A stretch of DNA of 34,957 nucleotides from NCBI GenBank assembly GCA_027071075.1, contig JALSUU010000082.1, positions 1-34,957 on the forward strand. Reading direction: 5' to 3'. Under the pieces are notes generated by a model that was not told where the DNA came from, did not search any database, and saw nothing but the letters and a program-made list of their open reading frames with translations. The DNA is from Sulfurimonas sp. Lineage in GTDB: Bacteria > Campylobacterota > Campylobacteria > Campylobacterales > Sulfurimonadaceae. This document shows, piece by piece, positions 30,844 to 34,957 of the stretch (positions are counted from its first letter, which is position 1; each line of letters begins with the position of its first letter). Position numbers and translations under genes: made by a program.

Positions 30844-32286
30844 TTATTTAGCAGCTTTTACAACACTCTCTTTTGGATAGATAAAAATCGATTTTCTAAT
30901 AACTGAGATCTTTTTACTCTTCTTGCCATCTTTATCAAAAGCATAGGCATGAATGGTAATAGGGATAATAGTATCTTTTCTTACATCATCCACTAACATT
31001 TCTGTTGTTCTTAGCGTTACCACTTTTTTCTTTTTAGCACCTGGTGTAGCATTAAAAGGTTTTGATGGTTTAATAATTTTAATTTTTCCTTCCATCCCTT
31101 TAGGTGGTATAACATCAAAGTAGAACTTCATAGGCTTATTTTGTGTGTTTTGTAGTAAAAACACATAAGAGTTATCTACTCGTACTTTTCCATCACTCAG
31201 TGCTTTTGTAGAGTAAAGACGCGTCTCTTTATTGATATTTAAAAGCATATGCTCTTTTTTACTTCCCATCAAACCTAATATAATAGTAATACCCACAAGC
31301 AGCGCAATATACGCTAAAACTTTCGGACGGAAATATTTCGTTTTTCCCTTTTGGTCTACTATCTCATAATCACTAGACCATGTTACAAGAGATGGTTTTC
31401 CAAGTTTACCCATAACAGTAGTACATGCATCAACACACTCTAAACAGTTGATACACTCCAACTGCAGACCTTGACGAATATCAATGTGTGTCGGACATAC
31501 AGTTACACAAGATTCACAAGTAGTACACTCTGCTTGTGGCTCCTCAACTTGAATCTCTTTTTGTTTTGTAAATTTTTTCTTATGACCCTCATATATATGT
31601 CCCCCTCTATGCTCATCATAGAGCGCCATAACAGTATGCTCATCATATAAAACAGACTGTACACGCGAGTAAGGACAGACATAAATACAGAAGTTCTCTT
31701 TTAAAAATACTATATCATAAATCAGAAAGAGTGCCACGCCTAAAACAAATCCAATCATAGTCATGTGATCAGCAGGATTCGCCATATACTTGAAAAAATC
31801 TTCAGGAGGGACAAAGTACCAAATGAAATCTGCACCAGCAACTACAGCTAAAAGAGACCAAATAAGTACAGCAATAACTTTTTTTACCTTGTTCTCAGGT
31901 TTTGACATATCAGGTTCTTGCTGTTTGTTTTTAATACGCTTACGAAGTTTTAAAATCTTTGTCTCTATTAAATCTCTATAGATGACACGGAAAACAGTTT
32001 GAGGACACATCCATCCACAAAAGACACGCCCACCAACAACAGTCATACCAAATATTCCTAAGAAAAGTAACATCAGTAAAAATGGCATTAAATACAACTC
32101 TTGCATATCAAACTGCACAAAAGCTAAATGCAACTTCATCTTATCAAAGCTCAATAAAAAGAAGTGATTTCCATTTATTACTATCCAAGGAAGCACTAAA
32201 GAGATTATAGTTGCTGTTACATACATATAGTAGCGCTTTATTCTCCAAGGGCTTTTTATTTTAAAATCTTTTACTGCTTTACTCAT
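30844..32286 (-). CDS. ccoG: cbb3 oxidase accessory ferredoxin-like protein CcoG
   Basis: 480 residues, the CcoG/FixG/RdxA family. Helps assemble cbb3 cytochrome oxidase, as a membrane copper reductase. Five or so membrane helices; conserved CGWMCPQTVFR (about 88-98) and CIYVCPYSRVQSVLYDEH (about 203-220); two [4Fe-4S] sites in CTTCESCVTVCPTHIDIRQG and LECINCLECVDACTTVMGK (about 250-290); and a C-terminal periplasmic IG-like domain (360-475) ending IFIYPKESV. RBS GGAAGGAACC before ATG. The ccoNOPQ genes are not in the window. Copper-related function may link it loosely to the predicted metal-peptide regulon, though no shared operator is seen here. Confidence 0.94.
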   Translation of the reverse strand: MSKAVKDFKIKSPWRIKRYYMYVTATIISLVLPWIVINGNHFFLLSFDKMKLHLAFVQFDMQELYLMPFLLMLLFLGIFGMTVVGGRVFCGWMCPQTVFRVIYRDLIETKILKLRKRIKNKQQEPDMSKPENKVKKVIAVLIWSLLAVVAGADFIWYFVPPEDFFKYMANPADHMTMIGFVLGVALFLIYDIVFLKENFCIYVCPYSRVQSVLYDEHTVMALYDEHRGGHIYEGHKKKFTKQKEIQVEEPQAECTTCESCVTVCPTHIDIRQGLQLECINCLECVDACTTVMGKLGKPSLVTWSSDYEIVDQKGKTKYFRPKVLAYIALLVGITIILGLMGSKKEHMLLNINKETRLYSTKALSDGKVRVDNSYVFLLQNTQNKPMKFYFDVIPPKGMEGKIKIIKPSKPFNATPGAKKKKVVTLRTTEMLVDDVRKDTIIPITIHAYAFDKDGKKSKKISVIRKSIFIYPKESVVKAAK

Positions 32287-32424
32287 TCAGGTTCCTTCCT
32301 TATATCTATATTTCACGAATTATACCCAATAATAAAAACAAATTCCCTTTAAAAAAGAAAAACATCTATAAATTTAAGTAATTTTAATCATTTGAATATA
32401 TTATGTGATATTTTTGTTATAAAA

Positions 32425-33600
32425 TTACCAACCAAAACCTAGCTGCGCCATATATCTTCTATCTTCTATTGTCGTATCTAAAGTACCTATCTCTTCTTGG
32501 TATGTAGCGAGATTCAATTTGAAAAGACTCAGTTCCATATTTAATCCTGCTGTATATGCACTTTGGTACATACCAAGATTCAGGGCTGTACTAAAAAAAG
32601 TGCTATCAATTAAACCAAGTCCAACCCCAAGGCGAACACGCTTCATTACATCACTATCAGTATAATCTTTCCATGTAACATCACCTGAACTATCATAAGT
32701 ATATTGACGGATTGTATTTGCATTAAAAGCATCCACATAATCTGCAGCAATTACTAACTTATTCATAAAAGATACATCTGGAGTTATAGAGGCACCAAAG
32801 TTTACAGTCGTTGGTTGTCCACCATAATTATTATCCATAGACATTGATCCAATGTTCATAACACTCATTCCAAGTGCAGGATGCCAAAAGTTATTTGGCA
32901 GAGGATGATAAGTTACCCCTAAATCTACTCCAAAGCCACTTGATTGCTTTTCATACTTTGCTCGTAGTTTATCTACGAGTTCTAGCATATCATTACTATT
33001 AGCAACATCACTAGCACTGAGAGTACCTTCATAAGACTGTTGCATAATAAATTTGGCACCAACACCGATATCTATTCGTCCATAATCAGTATCAAAAGGT
33101 TTTGCAGCACCTAAAACTATACCACCATATCCTCTTGAACTCGATGCGATTATACCATTAGAATCATTTGTATGCGGCTGTAAGTTTGCATCTGTAGCAG
33201 CTAAAAGACCTACACTCCAAGCAAATGCATCAGAATTTTTAGAGACTGCAGTATAGTTATCCACTGAATAATGGAAATGCTCTCCATTATACTTTTCTAA
33301 AACTTTTATCACATCCTCAACTTTATTTGCACCATTAAGGTCATTTGCAAAGTCTAAGGTTTGTGCTGTTGCAGAGAGTCCAACACTTAAAATATCAACA
33401 ACAAATCCATCCTCTTTTTTTATATCTGTCAGACCTGCAGGATTTGAGAAAACAGATGTCGAATACGCGCCCACAGCTACATTTGTTCCACCCATTCCCA
33501 TAATTCTTGGATCTTTATAGAGATAAGCAAACTCACCACCAAGCGCCATTAATGAAGTTGTAGCACCAAGTAGTGCTAATGTTACTATCTTCTTTTTCAT
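32425..33600 (-). CDS. TraF/FadL-like outer-membrane beta-barrel protein
   Basis: 391 residues. Signal peptide MKKKIVTLALLGATTSLMA. The mature N-terminus EFAYLYKDPRIMGMGGTNVAVG and SVFSNPAGLTD match the TraF-like/FadL-superfamily outer-membrane proteins (the 'MGGA..A...D..A.F.NPAGL' block). Alternating barrel strands follow (YGGIVLGAAKPFD, GFGVDLGVTYHPL), and the C-terminal residue is an aromatic Trp (YMAQLGFGW), typical for outer-membrane insertion. Thirteen bases separate it from the lipoprotein gene upstream on the same mRNA, so the two may work as a pair. Transported substrate unknown. Confidence 0.82.
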   Translation of the reverse strand: MKKKIVTLALLGATTSLMALGGEFAYLYKDPRIMGMGGTNVAVGAYSTSVFSNPAGLTDIKKEDGFVVDILSVGLSATAQTLDFANDLNGANKVEDVIKVLEKYNGEHFHYSVDNYTAVSKNSDAFAWSVGLLAATDANLQPHTNDSNGIIASSSRGYGGIVLGAAKPFDTDYGRIDIGVGAKFIMQQSYEGTLSASDVANSNDMLELVDKLRAKYEKQSSGFGVDLGVTYHPLPNNFWHPALGMSVMNIGSMSMDNNYGGQPTTVNFGASITPDVSFMNKLVIAADYVDAFNANTIRQYTYDSSGDVTWKDYTDSDVMKRVRLGVGLGLIDSTFFSTALNLGMYQSAYTAGLNMELSLFKLNLATYQEEIGTLDTTIEDRRYMAQLGFGW

Positions 33601-33613
33601 TTTTATTCCCTTT

Positions 33614-34627
33614 TTAGTTATTTCTATTTAAGAAATCAATTACTACTTGCTCTGTAATCTTTCCTGTTTTTGAACAAGAACTTCCATTAAACGAACCATC
33701 AATTAAATCACACTTAAATTCATCTACATTTGATTGTACATCACTTGGAGCAACCGTTTTGACTATACCTAAACCATCATTGAGTGTGTCCACTAAAACA
33801 CTCGCAGTAGTAGTGTCTTTAGAATTTCTATCTTCATTTAAAGGACAAGGGTAATAGCCTGGTACTTTTTGAGTTGTTCTTGCAGTAAAATCATTATTTG
33901 GACAATACCCTACTGTTAATGTAGTAGAAGGGCTATTTTTTGTAAGTAAAAAATCATTTGCTTCACCATTTACCGTAATTTCAAGAACTCCATATGTTTT
34001 TTGTGACTGAGTAAATGTTACATCTCCTTTTGGAGAGAGCGTACACTCCGCATCCACTTTCGATGCCGCAGTAGTATACTGCATAGCACAAACAGATGCT
34101 TTTAACTTTGGATCTACTTCACCCGTAGAGAGTTTTGAGAGATTATCTGTTAAAAGATTAATCGTTTCTGCCGCCTTAGTGGTTAATGTAAGCCCCATAT
34201 AAAGACAAACATTTTGTTCAGAAGTACTTAATATTTTACCTGAAACACATGCATCATTTACAACTTTTGTAAAGTATACAGATGCTTGACTCAAATCAGA
34301 AAAAGCATTAGGAGAAGGGTTGTCTCCAATAATGGTTTTAGTGTAGTTAGAGAAAGCATCTCCCGCACCAATAGAATCACTTGAAGCAAATGCACTTATA
34401 ACATTAGAGATAGTAAAACCAGCTTTCCCCATATATGCAGAACCTAACATCAAGTTAACATCAGCATCAGCACTATCTTTTGGTAATTTATCTATAACAC
34501 CTACAAAATCTTTTTTATCTAGCATCTTCTGTACTGCAAGATAATTCTCACCTTCGCTATCTCCTCCACAACCACTCATTAATAACACGAATGCAGAGAG
34601 TGAACTTAATAATACTTTTTTCATCAT
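33614..34627 (-). CDS. Lipoprotein paired with the outer-membrane protein
   Basis: 337 residues. Signal peptide MMKKVLLSSLSAFVLLM with lipobox MSGC (Cys20). The mature part begins GGDSEGENYLAVQKMLDKKD, then shows weak TPR-like helices (VNLMLGSAYMGKAGF), and carries four Cys pairs outside it. No known family. A TATAAT (34646-34651) and AAGGAG (34634-34639) before ATG-ATG mark a good promoter and start. Gene order lipoprotein then barrel suggests an envelope complex. Confidence 0.7.
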   Translation of the reverse strand: MMKKVLLSSLSAFVLLMSGCGGDSEGENYLAVQKMLDKKDFVGVIDKLPKDSADADVNLMLGSAYMGKAGFTISNVISAFASSDSIGAGDAFSNYTKTIIGDNPSPNAFSDLSQASVYFTKVVNDACVSGKILSTSEQNVCLYMGLTLTTKAAETINLLTDNLSKLSTGEVDPKLKASVCAMQYTTAASKVDAECTLSPKGDVTFTQSQKTYGVLEITVNGEANDFLLTKNSPSTTLTVGYCPNNDFTARTTQKVPGYYPCPLNEDRNSKDTTTASVLVDTLNDGLGIVKTVAPSDVQSNVDEFKCDLIDGSFNGSSCSKTGKITEQVVIDFLNRNN

Positions 34628-34645
34628 AGTATGCTCCTTACTTTA

Positions 34646-34651
34646 ATTATA
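34646..34651 (-). promoter_or_regulatory. -10 box for the lipoprotein operon
   Basis: TATAAT on the minus strand at 34651-34646, 18 bp before the ATG at 34627. Start of transcription would be near 34640, giving a very short leader. No clear -35 box. Confidence 0.5.
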
Positions 34652-34718
34652 GCACAATTTCATTTTAGACTCTTTTTAAAAGCCTCTTTTATGCTCTAAT
34701 TTGCTAAAATAAGCTCAC

Positions 34719-34724
34719 TATAAT
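34719..34724 (+). promoter_or_regulatory. -10 box for metH
   Basis: TATAAT at 34719-34724, 19 bp before the ATG at 34744. The leader is too short for a cobalamin or SAM riboswitch. Confidence 0.45.
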
Positions 34725-34743
34725 TTAAGCAAAAGATTTACAT

Positions 34744-34957
34744 ATGAATACAAAAAACTATATCTTAGAAACTATAAAAAAACGCCCTCTTATTATTGAT
34801 GGGGCGATGGGTACACAACTCCAACAACGAGATGACAAGATTCCTAAAGAGGCATGGGAAGGGAATGAGGGTTGTAATGAACTTCTCAATGTTACCGCCC
34901 CCGATATTATGGAAGAGATTTTTCATGCCTATCTAACCGCAGGTGCGGACCTTATCA
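34744..34957 (+). CDS. metH: Methionine synthase, N-terminal part (window ends)
   Basis: The first 71 codons are present. The homocysteine-binding domain starts with LIIDGAMGTQLQQRD and then CNELLNVTAPDIMEEIFHAY and LTAGADLI, as in cobalamin-dependent MetH. The zinc-binding Cys residues and the folate, cobalamin and activation domains lie beyond the window. The enzyme methylates homocysteine to methionine. A BHMT-type or MetH split form with the same N-terminal domain cannot be excluded, but NVTAPD is typical of MetH. Confidence 0.88.
   Translation, partial: MNTKNYILETIKKRPLIIDGAMGTQLQQRDDKIPKEAWEGNEGCNELLNVTAPDIMEEIFHAYLTAGADLI

Overview
The window is AT-rich, gene-dense DNA that fits a sulfur-oxidising member of the Campylobacterota, most like Sulfurimonas. 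The pointers are a soxCDYZ cluster that stands apart from any soxXAB genes, the short aconitase-type LeuC, the rnc-aroC pair, CcoG, a LapB-like TPR protein, frequent TGnTATAAT-type -10 elements and many overlapping TAATG/ATGA gene junctions. The assignment rests on gene content and style only; no rRNA or tRNA gene is present.

Layout. 1-1000 (minus): the start of a lipoprotein gene, a decayed remnant of an FMN-binding glutamate-synthase-like gene, and a DoxX membrane protein. 1138-3406 (plus): a STAS-domain protein and a dCache chemoreceptor. 3483-5210 (minus): a three-gene MNIO/DUF692 RiPP locus, with a Cys-rich precursor, a DUF692 enzyme and a DUF2063 partner (bufferin/HvfABC type). 5337-7668 (plus): HD-GYP phosphodiesterase, NrtS-like membrane protein with a zinc ribbon, exported MBL-fold hydrolase. 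7706-8002 (minus): a second, orphan precursor with KCGAGKCGG repeats. 8058-10929: DUF234-type protein, RBBP9-like hydrolase, a small protein, GNAT acetyltransferase and an unknown protein. 11002-16959 (plus): leuC, OmpA-family protein, mobA, moaC, DUF493 protein, a coiled-coil protein, a DUF2231 membrane protein, and a RelE/ParE-type toxin with a 43-residue candidate antitoxin. 17173-20428 (plus): soxC, soxD, soxY, soxZ. 20601-22072 (plus): MOSC protein and a DUF302-like lipoprotein. 22147-34627 (minus): PAS protein, aroC, rnc, LapB-like TPR protein, unknown protein, YeiH-family transporter, giant DUF748/AsmA-like protein, ccoG, TraF/FadL-like outer-membrane protein and a lipoprotein. 34744-end (plus): start of metH.

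The most interesting signal is regulatory. The DoxX gene, the DUF692 operon and the orphan Cys-repeat precursor lie apart, separated by unrelated plus-strand genes. All three have the same promoter layout: two 11-bp direct repeats of a TACACAAA-like half-site, exactly 4 nt, then a TACAAT/TATAAT -10 box, with a leader of about 25 nt. This looks like an OmpR/PhoB-type response-regulator operator that takes the place of the -35 box. DoxX proteins commonly accompany DUF692/DUF2063 loci in other bacteria, so the three units probably form one dispersed regulon, perhaps for copper or another thiophilic-metal stress, in which one modifying enzyme pair may serve two precursors.

A second theme is sulfur and molybdenum. 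SoxC is a molybdoenzyme; mobA and moaC lie a few kb upstream and a MOSC protein immediately downstream, and a YeiH-type exporter follows further on. CcoG serves assembly of the cbb3 oxidase that would take electrons from such a pathway.
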